Shown in pieces: positions 22,745 through 32,403 of a stretch of DNA of 64,000 bases. The translations under genes and the position numbers were made by a program. The notes beneath the pieces were generated by a model, which did no database searches, was not told where the DNA came from, and was given only the letters and a program-made list of their open reading frames with translations. How positions within the stretch are numbered: the first letter of the stretch is position 1; every line of letters starts with the position of its first letter. Where the stretch lies: assembly GCA_035537095.1 (NCBI GenBank), contig DATLMV010000088.1:3528-67527 (forward strand). The letters are read 5' to 3'. The stretch is from DASWNP01 sp035537095. Its GTDB lineage: Bacteria > Acidobacteriota > Blastocatellia > Pyrinomonadales > Pyrinomonadaceae.

Positions 22745-24493
22745 TCATCGCGCAGCCTTCGCGCCCGGACGGATGCGCTCGAAGGCGACCGTGCCTGCGC
22801 CCTCGTGCACGGCGTAGAACTTGTCTGCGGCGAGGTCTTTGAGTTGTTCCGTCCTGCCCGAAGGCCAGCGAATCTCGACGAGATCAGCGCGCGCGTGCTT
22901 GCCCAATCCGAAGTGCAAGCGCAGGTCGTTCTGCGACAGGTAGCTTCCGCCGCTGCGGACTTCGTCCGTCTGCACGACGCCGCCCGCGACGACGCGGACG
23001 CGCGCGCCGATGGCGAGACGGTTGCCCTTCGTCGCCGCGAGTTCGAGCGTTAGCCAATGATTGCCGTCGCCGCCTTCGTTACGTAAGACAGACGGCGGCC
23101 CATCCAAGTCGTTAACGACGACATCTATGTGACCGTCGTTGTCCAGATCGCCGAAGGCCGCGCCGCGCGAGGTGCGCAATTCCTGCAAGGCCGCGCCCGC
23201 CTGCCTGCCCGCGTCGCAGAACGTGCCGTCGCCGCGATTGATGTGCAGGAGCTTCGGCTGGCGATAGCGCGCGCCGGAGGGGAGCGTGTCAATCTGCGGA
23301 TAGACGTGGCCGTTGACGACCAGCAGGTCGAGCCAAGTATCGTTGTCCAGATCGAAGAAGCCCGTGCCCCAACCGACGTACGGGCGCGACGCTTGCGCGA
23401 CGCCCGTTGCTGCCGACACGTCCGCGAAATCGAAGTTGCCGTCGTTGCGATAGAGCGTGTTGTATTCGTCGGCGAAGTTGGTGACGAAGACCGAGAAGCG
23501 GCCCGTGTGCAGGTAGTCGCCGACGGCGATGCCCATGCTGCCCTGCTCCGAGCCGTCGCCGCTGACAGCCGTGCCCGATTCCAGACCGATCTCCGCGAAG
23601 CGGTTCTGGCCCTCGTTGCGATAAAGAAAGTTCGGCGTCGAATCGTTGGCGACGTATGCGTCGAGCCGTCCGCGATTGTTGAAGTCAGACCAGACGACGC
23701 CGAGGCCGTAATAGCCGCCCGCGTCGTTCGTGCCCGACTGCTTACTGACATCCGTGAACGTCCCGTCGCCGTTATTATGAAAGAGGCTGTCGCCCGCACC
23801 CTTCAGACCGCGCGGGCCGCATTGCACGTCTATGCCGCGAAACTTGCAGGTCGGGCTGGAACCGAAAGCGGGCAGGTCGTCGAGTTTGAAATCAACGTAA
23901 TTGGCGACCAGTAAATCTAGAAGGCCGTCGCCGTCGTAATCGCCGAAGGCCGCTCCGGCAGACCAGCGCCCGTCGCTCGCGCCCGCCGCGCGCGTCACGT
24001 CCGTGAAGGTGTTGTCGCCGTTGTTGCGATAGAGCACGTTGCCGCCGAGACATGTGACGTAGATATCGGGCCAGCCGTCGTTGTTGTAGTCGCCGACCGC
24101 GCCGCCCATCGCAAAGCCCGGATAAGCGATGCCCGCTTTATCGGTCACATCCGTGAACGTCCCGTCGCGCGCGTTGCGATAGAGCGCGCTGCGCGCCTTC
24201 TGTCCCTTGAGGGCCATCTCGACGGTCGGCGCGTTGGTCAGATAGATGTCGAGCCAGCCGTCGCGGTCGAAGTCGAGCAGCAGCACGCCGCCGCTCATGG
24301 ATTCGACGATGTACTTCTTCTCCGGCGCAGACGTGTGCGTGAACCTGATGCCCGTCCGCGCCGTGACATCAACCAACTGCGGAATCTTTCGCTGCACGCA
24401 ATCGCCGCTCTTCGCTTGCGCGACCGCGCGCCTCACGCCGCCCGTTGCGAAGCAGAGCAGGAAACACACGAACAGGCTCGCGCGCCGTTTCAT
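22745..24493 (-). CDS. CRTAC1-family protein (FG-GAP/VCBS repeats, ASPIC/UnbV C-terminus)
   Basis: A 582-residue paralogue of the next gene in the operon. Sec signal about 1-26 (MKRRASLFVCFLLCFATGG, cleavage near AVAQ). The propeller starts with the shared VTARTGIRFTHTSAPEKKYIVESMSGG segment in part, then DFDRDGWLDIYL, DYNNDGWPDIYV and DYDGDGLLDLLV calcium-loop repeats. The ASPIC/UnbV domain (IGARVRV, GGSYLSQNDLRLHFGLG, EIRWPSGRTEQL) ends the protein. Its ATG overlaps the stop of the upstream TPR lipoprotein gene by 4 bp (ATGA), showing translational coupling. It is probably periplasmic or surface-exposed. Binding ligand is unknown; the pairing with TPR and TonB genes points to a nutrient-acquisition or surface complex. 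Confidence 0.88.
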   Translation of the reverse strand: MKRRASLFVCFLLCFATGGVRRAVAQAKSGDCVQRKIPQLVDVTARTGIRFTHTSAPEKKYIVESMSGGVLLLDFDRDGWLDIYLTNAPTVEMALKGQKARSALYRNARDGTFTDVTDKAGIAYPGFAMGGAVGDYNNDGWPDIYVTCLGGNVLYRNNGDNTFTDVTRAAGASDGRWSAGAAFGDYDGDGLLDLLVANYVDFKLDDLPAFGSSPTCKFRGIDVQCGPRGLKGAGDSLFHNNGDGTFTDVSKQSGTNDAGGYYGLGVVWSDFNNRGRLDAYVANDSTPNFLYRNEGQNRFAEIGLESGTAVSGDGSEQGSMGIAVGDYLHTGRFSVFVTNFADEYNTLYRNDGNFDFADVSAATGVAQASRPYVGWGTGFFDLDNDTWLDLLVVNGHVYPQIDTLPSGARYRQPKLLHINRGDGTFCDAGRQAGAALQELRTSRGAAFGDLDNDGHIDVVVNDLDGPPSVLRNEGGDGNHWLTLELAATKGNRLAIGARVRVVAGGVVQTDEVRSGGSYLSQNDLRLHFGLGKHARADLVEIRWPSGRTEQLKDLAADKFYAVHEGAGTVAFERIRPGAKAAR

Positions 24494-26034
24494 TGCGCCG
24501 TTCCCTTCTCTCTCCGGCTCTTGAGCTTTTGAAAGAGGGCGAGATGCTCGGCGGCGAGTGCGCTCTGGCCCGCGCGGTTGTAGAGACGACTGAGTTGGAA
24601 ATGAGTTTCGGCGTCCTGCGGGTCGAGCGCGACGGCGCGCGTTAGAACATCACGCGCGCGACGGTCTGCGCCGGTCTGCAAATAGAGCGCGCCGAGGTCG
24701 CGCAGGGCGCTCGCGTGGCGCGGTGCGCTCGTCGTCACTTCTTCGAGCAGTTGGACAGCGTGCTGTGTGTCGCCCTGCGATTTATGGACGAGGCTCAGTT
24801 GATATTTCGCCTCGACGTTCGCGGGGTCGAGTTGCAAACAACGCTCGAACTGCGCGCGCGCCGCCGACGCCTGCTCGTGCTGTCCGGCCAGCACGATTCC
24901 CAACGCCAGACACCCGCGCGAATCACGGGGACGCTCTTTCGCATAACGCTCCAAAGCATTCTGCGCCGCCGCGAGGCTTCCCGCTTGCAGCGACGCCGCG
25001 CCGAACAAATAGAGCGACTCCGCGTCGTCCGGCTGCAACTTGAGCAACGCGCCCGCGCCCTCGACAGCCGCCTGCGCGCGGCCCGCACGCATCGCCGCGA
25101 CGACGAACTGCGCCAGTATGTTTGCCGAATCGGGAGCCAGCGTGCGCGCTGTGTTCAACGAAGAGAAGGCCGCCGCAAAGTCGCCTTCCGCGCCTTCGAG
25201 CGCGGCGCGTGCGGCGAGCGCATCAACGGAACGCGCGTCGAGCGCGAGCGCGCGTGCGAGATGTGCTCTGGCCCGCGCGAAATCCTTCGCGTCGGTTTCC
25301 ATGCGACCCGACGCGACGAGCAATCTCGCGTCGTTCGGCGCAGTCGCGAGCGCGAGACGCAGGACGGCGACGGCCTCTGCAAGCATCCCCGCGTCGTGCA
25401 AGACCGCCGCACATTGCGCGGCGACCGAAGGCTTGACGGCTGCCGCGCGCCGCATCGAGGGAATCAACGCCGTCAACTTCCGCCGCTCGCCCAACGCCAG
25501 ATAACTCGCCGCCGCAACGGGCAACGCCTCTGCGTTTCGCAACGCTCGCGGCAGTCTTTCAACGCCCGCGAGCGCCGACGCATATTCGCCGACGAGGACG
25601 AGAGCGCGTGCGAGCGAGAGTTGCACGCGCGGCTCAGCCGGAGGATTTTGCGCGACGGCGTTGAGCATCCGTCGCGCTTCGTCGCGCTCGCCCGCAGCGT
25701 ACATCAGTTGTCCGAGAAGAATCTTCGCGCGGACGTGCGCCGGGTCGAGCGCCAGCACGCGCCTGTATAAAGCTCCGGCTTCCTCGAAACGTCCCTGCCG
25801 CTCGCGCACCTGTCCGAGCAGGTAGAGAGAGCGCACCTCCTGCGGGTGCGCGACGGCATAATCAAGCAAGGGCTTCTCCGCCTCGGCGAATCTTCCCTGC
25901 TCGATGCTCTGTTCGAGACGCGTGAGGGTGTCGGCGGCGGTTATGCTCTGGCTCGCGGCGTGCTGGCATTGACAGGCGAGCAGCATGCAGCCTGCCAGCA
26001 AGCGCAACGCCGCTCGTGCGCGCTCAGGGGACAT
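24490..26034 (-). CDS. TPR-repeat lipoprotein
   Basis: A 514-residue protein with a lipoprotein signal: RLLAGC is a good lipobox with C16. The rest is a solenoid of about a dozen TPR motifs (for example LYLLGQVRERQGRFEEAGAL and LGALYLQTGADRRARDVLTR). TPR solenoids bind partner proteins; here the partners are likely the two CRTAC1 proteins encoded downstream. It overlaps the upstream TPR gene by 11 bp and the downstream CRTAC1 gene by 4 bp. It probably sits in the periplasm attached to a membrane. No catalytic domain is visible. Confidence 0.86.
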   Translation of the reverse strand: MSPERARAALRLLAGCMLLACQCQHAASQSITAADTLTRLEQSIEQGRFAEAEKPLLDYAVAHPQEVRSLYLLGQVRERQGRFEEAGALYRRVLALDPAHVRAKILLGQLMYAAGERDEARRMLNAVAQNPPAEPRVQLSLARALVLVGEYASALAGVERLPRALRNAEALPVAAASYLALGERRKLTALIPSMRRAAAVKPSVAAQCAAVLHDAGMLAEAVAVLRLALATAPNDARLLVASGRMETDAKDFARARAHLARALALDARSVDALAARAALEGAEGDFAAAFSSLNTARTLAPDSANILAQFVVAAMRAGRAQAAVEGAGALLKLQPDDAESLYLFGAASLQAGSLAAAQNALERYAKERPRDSRGCLALGIVLAGQHEQASAARAQFERCLQLDPANVEAKYQLSLVHKSQGDTQHAVQLLEEVTTSAPRHASALRDLGALYLQTGADRRARDVLTRAVALDPQDAETHFQLSRLYNRAGQSALAAEHLALFQKLKSRREKGTAQ

Positions 26035-28408
26035 TCTGCTTGGCCCCCATGCCGGAGGGTTGCTGTTCGCGGCTGCGATTCGACGCCTTCAACTCCCGAT
26101 AGAGTCGGAGCGCGCGTTCGGCGTCGGCGGTGCGCTCGGCGCGACGGTAGGCGATACTGAGTTGATACTGAATGTAGTCTCTCGCAGGCTCGATTCGCGC
26201 CGCCGCTTCCAGATGCTCGACGGCCCCGCGCGCGTCGCCCTGTTCGACGAGCGCCTTGCCGAGTTGATAACGCGCGTCGGCGTAGTCGGGACGGCGCGCA
26301 ACCGTCTCGCGCAGGAGCGCGACGGCCTCCGAGGTCTGTCGCTTCTGTTCGAGCAGGACGTAGGCGAGATGATATTTCGCGCGCTCGTCCGAAGGGTTCA
26401 ACGTCAACTCCTGTCGAAACTCGCGCTCGGCCTCGTCCATCCGGCTCAAGCGTATCAAGCTCTGCCCCGCGTGATAGTGAACCTGCGGCATCCGCGCGTC
26501 GAGTTCGGCGACCGTGCGCAACTCACGCAGGGCGCGCTCGAAATCCTCGACCAGCATGAACCCCTGTGCCGCGAGAAAACGCGACGGCGCGTTGCGCGGG
26601 GAGCTTTCGGCGAGACGCGCGAAGACTTGCGCCGCGCGCTTGTGCTCGGCGACGTGAACGAGCGAGACGCCGTATGTATAAGCCAACTCCGGATCGTTGG
26701 TGAGCGACGGTTCGAGTGGCGCGAGCGTTTGGACGACGCGCGGGAAGTCGCGCGTCAGATAGAAACTGACGGCGAGCATGCGGCGTGCGAGCGCGTCTTC
26801 GGGATGAAGTTGCAGATGCCTTGAGAGCGGCGCGACGGCCTTGTCGTACTGCGCGGCGCGAAAGCTGACGATGCCCCAGTTGCGGTCGAGACCTTTGAAA
26901 TCGGGCTTCCAGAGGGCGGCGGCGGCAAACTGCTCGATGCTCGAAGCGAGTTCGCCCTCCTGCGCGGCGATGACCCCGAGATTGTGTAGGGCTTGCGCGA
27001 GCACTTCGCCGAGACGGCTCTTGACGTTCTTATATCTCGCCGCCTCCGTCGCATCGAGCGCGGTCTCTTCAATCAAAAGCACCTCTGCGCCGTCCGGCCC
27101 GGCGGGCTTCTGCTCGCCTGTGGTCTGTTCTTTCGCCATTGCCGCCGCCTTAGCGACCTGACTCGGCGACGACGCCGCGCCGCTTGCCGGACTCGCCACC
27201 TCGCCGAGAATCGCGCTCAACTCCTGCCGCGAATTTTCGAGCGAACGCCCCTGCAAGTCTTTGGCAATCTCCAACTCCTTCTGCCCTTCCGCGCGCCGCC
27301 CCGCCTTGAGCAGCACGCGCCCGAGCAGAAAATGGGCCTTCTTGATCTGGAAACTGTTGTGCGCGGCGTCGGGCGTCAACTCGATGGCGCGGCGCAGACT
27401 CCGCTCCGCTTCCGCGTCGCCGAGTTCGGCCTGCGACTGCCCGAGATAGAGGAAGGCTTCGCCCATGCGCGGATTGACGCGCGTCGCCTCCGTCAGATGC
27501 CGGAGGGCCTTCGCGTGATTGCCCTCGACGGTGGAAGCGATCATGCCGAGAAAAAAGTTTGAGTAGAAATCCTGCGGGTGCTGCTGCAATTCGCGCTCGA
27601 ACTCCGCGACCGCTTCGGGGATTCGTTCGCTGCCGCCGTGGAGGAGAATGACGTAGGCGAGATAAAAGTGTGCGCGCGGAGTTTTCGGATCAACGGCCAG
27701 CGCGCGCCGGAACTCGCGCTCGGCCTCGGTGTGATAACCCGTCTCCTCGTAGGCGCGACCGAAGAGCGTATGCGCGCCGCCGCTGTTTTTGAGCGCGGTC
27801 TGCATCTCCTCGAAGAGCAGTCGCGCGCGTTCGAGTTGCTTGAGCCGCAGGTAGGTCATGCCGAGGGTGTATGCGGCGTCGAGGTCGGGTTCGAGCGCGA
27901 CGGCGCGCTCAAGGGGGGTGAGCGCGCCCGCGTGGTCGCCCTTCATGTAGAGAAGTTTTCCGAGGACGTGCTGCGCGCGTGCGTTGCGCGCGTCGAGCGC
28001 GAGGGCGGCGCGCGCCTCCGCCGTCGCCTTATCAATCTGCAAAAGACGCATCTGTGCAATCGCCAGATTCGTGCGCGCGTCCGCATCGTCGCGTGCGCTG
28101 AGCGAACTGCCGAGCAACTCGACGGCGCGCGCAAACTGTCCTTCGCGGATGGCGACGACCGCGAGCCGCGCCAGAGCGACGGCGACGACAGCGCGGTTCT
28201 CGACGGCGGCGCGTTTGAGGTCGCCGGAGAGTTGGAAGGTTTCGGCGGCGCTCAGATGGCGCGCGAGTTCGTCCTCTTTTGTTGATTCGGCGCGTGACGT
28301 TTGTCCGCCGGATGCGGCGGGGTTTCTCGTCGTCTGTGTGGCGCGTGCGGGCTGTAGCCAGAGGAGAGTCGGGAGCAGGACGAGGGGGAAGAACTTGCGT
28401 GCGGTCAT
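26024..28408 (-). CDS. Exported TPR-repeat protein
   Basis: A 794-residue protein, first gene of the TPR/TPR/CRTAC1/CRTAC1 operon. Signal peptide about 1-23 (MTARKFFPLVLLPTLLWLQP, cleavage near ARAT). It is built of many TPR units (ALDARNARAQHVLGKLLYMK, AYTLGMTYLRLKQLERARLL, RYQLGKALVEQGDARGAVEH and others), with a less regular Ala/Ser/Pro stretch in the middle (SPASGAASSPSQ, about 405-430). No enzyme motif is seen. The start has no strong ribosome binding site. A hairpin at 28433-28478 separates it from the TonB receptor gene, so it may receive read-through from the receptor promoter or use its own. A scaffold role is inferred. Confidence 0.85.
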   Translation of the reverse strand: MTARKFFPLVLLPTLLWLQPARATQTTRNPAASGGQTSRAESTKEDELARHLSAAETFQLSGDLKRAAVENRAVVAVALARLAVVAIREGQFARAVELLGSSLSARDDADARTNLAIAQMRLLQIDKATAEARAALALDARNARAQHVLGKLLYMKGDHAGALTPLERAVALEPDLDAAYTLGMTYLRLKQLERARLLFEEMQTALKNSGGAHTLFGRAYEETGYHTEAEREFRRALAVDPKTPRAHFYLAYVILLHGGSERIPEAVAEFERELQQHPQDFYSNFFLGMIASTVEGNHAKALRHLTEATRVNPRMGEAFLYLGQSQAELGDAEAERSLRRAIELTPDAAHNSFQIKKAHFLLGRVLLKAGRRAEGQKELEIAKDLQGRSLENSRQELSAILGEVASPASGAASSPSQVAKAAAMAKEQTTGEQKPAGPDGAEVLLIEETALDATEAARYKNVKSRLGEVLAQALHNLGVIAAQEGELASSIEQFAAAALWKPDFKGLDRNWGIVSFRAAQYDKAVAPLSRHLQLHPEDALARRMLAVSFYLTRDFPRVVQTLAPLEPSLTNDPELAYTYGVSLVHVAEHKRAAQVFARLAESSPRNAPSRFLAAQGFMLVEDFERALRELRTVAELDARMPQVHYHAGQSLIRLSRMDEAEREFRQELTLNPSDERAKYHLAYVLLEQKRQTSEAVALLRETVARRPDYADARYQLGKALVEQGDARGAVEHLEAAARIEPARDYIQYQLSIAYRRAERTADAERALRLYRELKASNRSREQQPSGMGAKQNVP

Positions 28409-28432
28409 GGTCGTCAGAGCTTAGAGCAAACA

Positions 28433-28478
28433 CGGCAAGAAGGTAAAGCCGACCTAACTTAGCTTTACCTTCTTGCCG
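28433..28478. terminator. 17-bp perfect hairpin between TonB receptor and TPR operon
   Basis: Arms 28433-28449 and 28462-28478 are exact complements with a 12-nt loop. It lies 28 bp after the receptor stop, in the direction of minus-strand transcription, and is followed by a T-containing stretch. It may end or attenuate receptor transcription before the TPR operon. Confidence 0.75.
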
Positions 28479-28506
28479 GACTAGGACGGAGTTTCGGCCT
28501 TGCGCT

Positions 28507-31500
28507 CTAGAAGTTCAACTTCAGAGAGTATTGAATCTCACGCGGCCCGCGTGTTGCGCCCGCGCGCCCGAAAGCACCGGGTTTGGATTCGCCCGTGATC
28601 AGCGTGTTGGCCGGGCTGCAAGCAGCCGCGCCGCAGGTGACGGGCCCGCCGCCGACGTTGAGTTGCACGCTGTCGCCACGGAACTGGACGTGGTTGAAGG
28701 CGTTGAAGAGTTCCAGACGGAACTGAATGCGCGCCGCCTCGCCGAACGCCCCGCGCACCCATGAGGGCGTGAAGTTTTTGTAGAACGACATGTCGAAATT
28801 GTTGATGCCCGGCCCGAGACACGAGCCGCGCGCGGCGTTTCCGACCTGTCCGATGCGCGCGCCGACGAGCGTGAAGGCGGCGGGGTTGATGATCTGCGTC
28901 GGGTCGCCGTTATCGGCGCGGCAGGGCACACCCGCGACGCGGTTGGGCCGTTCGTTGCCCGTGTTGGTGGCGATGCCAGAGACGCCGCCCGGCAGGTTCG
29001 TGATCGTGCCGTTGGTGATGTTTGGCGTCAGCGACGAGCCGGAAGCAATCGTCGCAATCGTCGCATACTCCCAACCGCCCAAGACCGTTCTCAACAGACT
29101 GTTCGAGTTCTTCAACTCGGGCAGGTAGAAGATGGCGTTGGCGACGAAGATGTGCGGGCGATTGATGCCGGAGTTGCCTTTGTCGAGATTTCCGTTGTAG
29201 GTGTCGAGCCGCGTGTTGACGCTCTGGCCGCCGCTGGAATCGTCGAGCGGCGCGGTCGCAATCGAGTGCGACCAAGTGTAGGACATCTGAAGTTGCGAAC
29301 GACTCCAGAGCCGCGTCTTGAACATCGTTTGCAGCGAATGATATGTGGCCGAACCGGCGCGCGCCCATTGAAGGATGTTGCCGAAGTTGGAATAGGGGCG
29401 GAAGGCGTTGGCGTTCTGGGGGAACGCCGCCTGCACGCGGTTGGCCGGGAGCGGTTGATTAATGTCGAAGTTGGTCAGGAGATGAATGGCGCGGTTGCCG
29501 ACGTAGCCAACCTCCAAAACGGCGTTCGACCAGAGTTGCTGGTCAACCGTCAAGTTCCATTGCCAAGAGTTCGGGACTTTGTTTGAAGGATCCCAAGCGC
29601 GCGAGGGCGCACCGTTGGGCGGGCCGTCAATCTGGAAGGTGGTCGCGCCGTTGTCGTCGAGCGTGCGCGTCCCGGCGACGCCGAGCGTGAAGGGGACGTT
29701 GCCCGCCAGACCGAGCAGCGGCCCGACGCGCTCGCGCTGGAAGAACTGGCCGACGCCCATCCGAATCGCCGTCTTGCCGTTGCCCCAAGGATCCCACGCC
29801 AGCCCGAGACGCGGCGCGATCAGGTGATTATTGTTCTCACGCAGCGAACGATTGACGCCCTCTCTCGGCGTGCTCGCGCCCGCGATACCGGCGCAGGGGT
29901 TCGTGCCGGGCGGCACGACCAGACCGTTGCAGGGGTCGGAGGCGGGACGCGCCGGATTGTAGAAGCGCGGGTCGAAGACGCTGATTTCATCGTTGGCTTC
30001 GTAAGGCTCGCGCAGGAACGACCAGCGCGCGCCCAACTCCAACGTCAGGTTCGGACGGACTTTCCAAGTATCGCCGACATAGAACTCGACGTTGGTGTAG
30101 CGCAGCAGAGCGCGCGGCTCGGTGTTGGTTTCGTTGAAGCCGAAGCGGCTGCCGCGCGTCAGCACGTCGGCCAGATAGTTGCCGGAGTTGTTGGCGCAGC
30201 ACGCGCCCCAGAACTGCGGCGTCTCGGACGCGCCCGAGCCGCCCACGTCCTCGTCCTTCGCCGCCTTGTCAATCAGGAAGCCCATCTTGAAGGCGTGGTT
30301 GCCCGCCACCTTCGAGAAGTCGTCGCGGAAGGAATAGATGTCGAGCGAGTTCTGGAAGGGCGCGGTGCTCCAGAGGTCTGGGCCGCGATTGCTGTTGAAG
30401 GGCGCGATGCCGCCCCAGAAGACGGGATGCGGGCGGTCGCCGCCGTAGGTCTTGCCGCTCTCGGGGAAGAAACTGGGGACGGCGGTATTGAGTTCGGTGT
30501 TGATGTCGCCGCCGACGCCGGGCGTGACGCTGATGCGGTTGGCCGAGTAGGAGAACTGCACCTCGTTGACGGCGGTCGAGCCGAGCGTCGAAGTCAGTTT
30601 GATGGCCGCCTGACGCGACGGCTGCTGCCAACTGCTCTCGACGCCCGGAAACGGATCGTCACCCCACAGTCCGGCGGTCAACAGGAGCGGCGCGGGGTTG
30701 TCCCAATGGTCTTGCGTGTAGCGACCGAACATCTGGTTCGACTTGCTCACCTTGTAGTCAATGCGGATGTTCTCTTCGCGGAAGTTGATGGGCGCGGCCG
30801 TGGACTCGCTCCAGTTGTTGCAATCGGTGGGACTCGGGACGTTGGCTTCCGGATAGAGGCCGACGAGCAGGAGGCCCGCCGGACTCAAATCCGCCTGCGG
30901 GATAATCTGCGTGGCCGAGCCGGGGCGACCGTTGCCGATGGCCGGGCCGCTACAGTTGACGCCGTTGACGATGCGCGGCTGGCTGAAGTTGCCCTGACGC
31001 TCAAGCAGCGTCGGCACGCTGCCGAAGCGCGTGAAGCCGCGAATCTCCTTGTTCCATTCCTGCGAGTAGAAGAAGAAGAGACGATTCTTGACGATGTAGC
31101 CGCCGAGCGAGCCGCCGAAATCGTTGCGGCGCAGTTTGTCTTTCGTGCCGCCGACGCGATTGACGAAGAAGTCTGCGGCGTTCAACTTGTCGTTGCGTCC
31201 GAAGTAGAAGAGGCTGCCGTGGAAAGTGTTTTCGCCGCCGCGCGTGACGATGGAGATGACGGAGCCGGAAGCCTGCCCGTATTCGGGGCCGAAACTGTTC
31301 CGGAGCATCTTGAACTCGGCGATGGCTTCGATGGAAGGATAGAGGAGGACGGTGCGGTTCGAGCCGGTGTCGTTGTTGTTTGCGCCGTCGGTCAGGAAGA
31401 GATTGTTCTGGGTGGAGTTGCCGTTGACGGAAAAGTCCACGCCGGAGAAGAGTCCCTTGTTCTTGCTGTCGAAGTTGGTCGCGGGCGAGACGCCGGGCTG

Positions 31501-32043
31501 CAACTGCGTGAGTTGCACGAAGCTGCGACCGTTCAAGGGCAACTCCCTGACCTGTTCGCCGTTGATGACGCTGCCGACCGCGCCCGTGTCCTGCTCGATC
31601 TGCACGTCGTTGGCGACGATGTCCACCTTCTCGCCGACGCCGCCGACCTCCATCGTCAAGTCCTGCCGCGTCGTCGTGGCGACGTTGACCGTCACGCTCT
31701 CGACGACCGTCTCCTTGAAGCCGGTCTGCGTGGCCGAGATGCGATAGATGCCGATGGGCAACTCAAGCACGGTGTAGATGCCGTCGTCGCTGGTCTTGAC
31801 CTCGCGCGTCAGCCCCGTGCCGACCTGCGTCACGACGATTGTCGCGTTGGGCAGGGCCGCGCCGCTCTGGTCAACGACCGCGCCGGTGATCTGCCCCGAA
31901 GATTTCTGCGCGGCGACCGGCAGCGCGAACAGCAACAACAGCCCGAACGCCGACAAGAGCAACGCACCCCTGCGCGCCGTCAAAGTTCTCCTCGCGTCTC
32001 CGTCGAACAGCGTCGGATTCCTGCGCGGCTTCCACGTAGTCAT
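28507..32043 (-). CDS. TonB-dependent receptor with N-terminal carboxypeptidase-regulatory domain (Oar-like)
   Basis: A 1178-residue outer-membrane transporter. Signal region: basic N-terminus, then ALLLSAFGLLLLFALPVAAQ (cleavage about 46). Residues about 48-125 are a carboxypeptidase-regulatory-like beta domain (GQITGAVVDQSGAALPNATI). The plug follows (VRELPLNGRSFVQLTQLQPG, NLFLTDGANNNDT, SGSVISIVTRGG, about 150-270), then a long beta-barrel with Tyr/Trp/Asn-rich strands, ending in the aromatic YSLKLNF typical of barrel assembly signals. This type is strongly expanded in acidobacteria and takes up large substrates using TonB energy. ATG has AGGAGAAT before it. It precedes the TPR/CRTAC1 operon, suggesting a shared uptake or surface function. 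The substrate is not predictable. Confidence 0.93.
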   Translation of the reverse strand: MTTWKPRRNPTLFDGDARRTLTARRGALLLSAFGLLLLFALPVAAQKSSGQITGAVVDQSGAALPNATIVVTQVGTGLTREVKTSDDGIYTVLELPIGIYRISATQTGFKETVVESVTVNVATTTRQDLTMEVGGVGEKVDIVANDVQIEQDTGAVGSVINGEQVRELPLNGRSFVQLTQLQPGVSPATNFDSKNKGLFSGVDFSVNGNSTQNNLFLTDGANNNDTGSNRTVLLYPSIEAIAEFKMLRNSFGPEYGQASGSVISIVTRGGENTFHGSLFYFGRNDKLNAADFFVNRVGGTKDKLRRNDFGGSLGGYIVKNRLFFFYSQEWNKEIRGFTRFGSVPTLLERQGNFSQPRIVNGVNCSGPAIGNGRPGSATQIIPQADLSPAGLLLVGLYPEANVPSPTDCNNWSESTAAPINFREENIRIDYKVSKSNQMFGRYTQDHWDNPAPLLLTAGLWGDDPFPGVESSWQQPSRQAAIKLTSTLGSTAVNEVQFSYSANRISVTPGVGGDINTELNTAVPSFFPESGKTYGGDRPHPVFWGGIAPFNSNRGPDLWSTAPFQNSLDIYSFRDDFSKVAGNHAFKMGFLIDKAAKDEDVGGSGASETPQFWGACCANNSGNYLADVLTRGSRFGFNETNTEPRALLRYTNVEFYVGDTWKVRPNLTLELGARWSFLREPYEANDEISVFDPRFYNPARPASDPCNGLVVPPGTNPCAGIAGASTPREGVNRSLRENNNHLIAPRLGLAWDPWGNGKTAIRMGVGQFFQRERVGPLLGLAGNVPFTLGVAGTRTLDDNGATTFQIDGPPNGAPSRAWDPSNKVPNSWQWNLTVDQQLWSNAVLEVGYVGNRAIHLLTNFDINQPLPANRVQAAFPQNANAFRPYSNFGNILQWARAGSATYHSLQTMFKTRLWSRSQLQMSYTWSHSIATAPLDDSSGGQSVNTRLDTYNGNLDKGNSGINRPHIFVANAIFYLPELKNSNSLLRTVLGGWEYATIATIASGSSLTPNITNGTITNLPGGVSGIATNTGNERPNRVAGVPCRADNGDPTQIINPAAFTLVGARIGQVGNAARGSCLGPGINNFDMSFYKNFTPSWVRGAFGEAARIQFRLELFNAFNHVQFRGDSVQLNVGGGPVTCGAAACSPANTLITGESKPGAFGRAGATRGPREIQYSLKLNF

Positions 32044-32403
32044 AAGAATATTCTCCTGCGAACTTCTTTTGGACGGTTAGACCACTTCCCAAACCGGCTT
32101 TGCGAGGACGGATAGCGGGGCGAACGAACGAAACTGTGATTGCCTTAAAGCGAAACCGCTTATTACTTCGTGTGATGGAAAAGAAGAAGACCGACTGAAT
32201 TTTAAGATATGTCTCGCCGGTCGCCTCTATCTATCACGCTTTAACGGTCGCGTCAATTATTATTTCCCCGCGCGACGGCAAACGGCGCGTCCGGCGTTCG
32301 AAATTCGCGCGCCGCGCGTTGCGCCCGCGACTCCCGCGCGCCGCTCTTCGCCCGCCCGTGGTGTTGATAGTATGATTCGTGAAGGAAACGGAGGTTGGAG
32401 GGT
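32044..32403. other. Divergent promoter region of TonB receptor and small secreted protein
   Basis: 360 bp, more AT-rich than the surrounding DNA, with no gene. It includes a candidate minus-strand promoter at 32228-32256, giving a leader of about 180 nt before the receptor. No riboswitch fold was recognised. Confidence 0.55.
32228..32256 (-). promoter_or_regulatory. Candidate promoter of TonB receptor
   Basis: Minus strand TTGACG (32256-32251), a 17-bp spacer and TAGATA (32233-32228). Good -35, moderate -10. Confidence 0.38.

Noticed and set aside
29824..32115. 763-codon open frame on the plus strand
   Set aside because: It is antisense to the TonB receptor, whose protein sequence is unmistakable; the frame is a GC-rich shadow.
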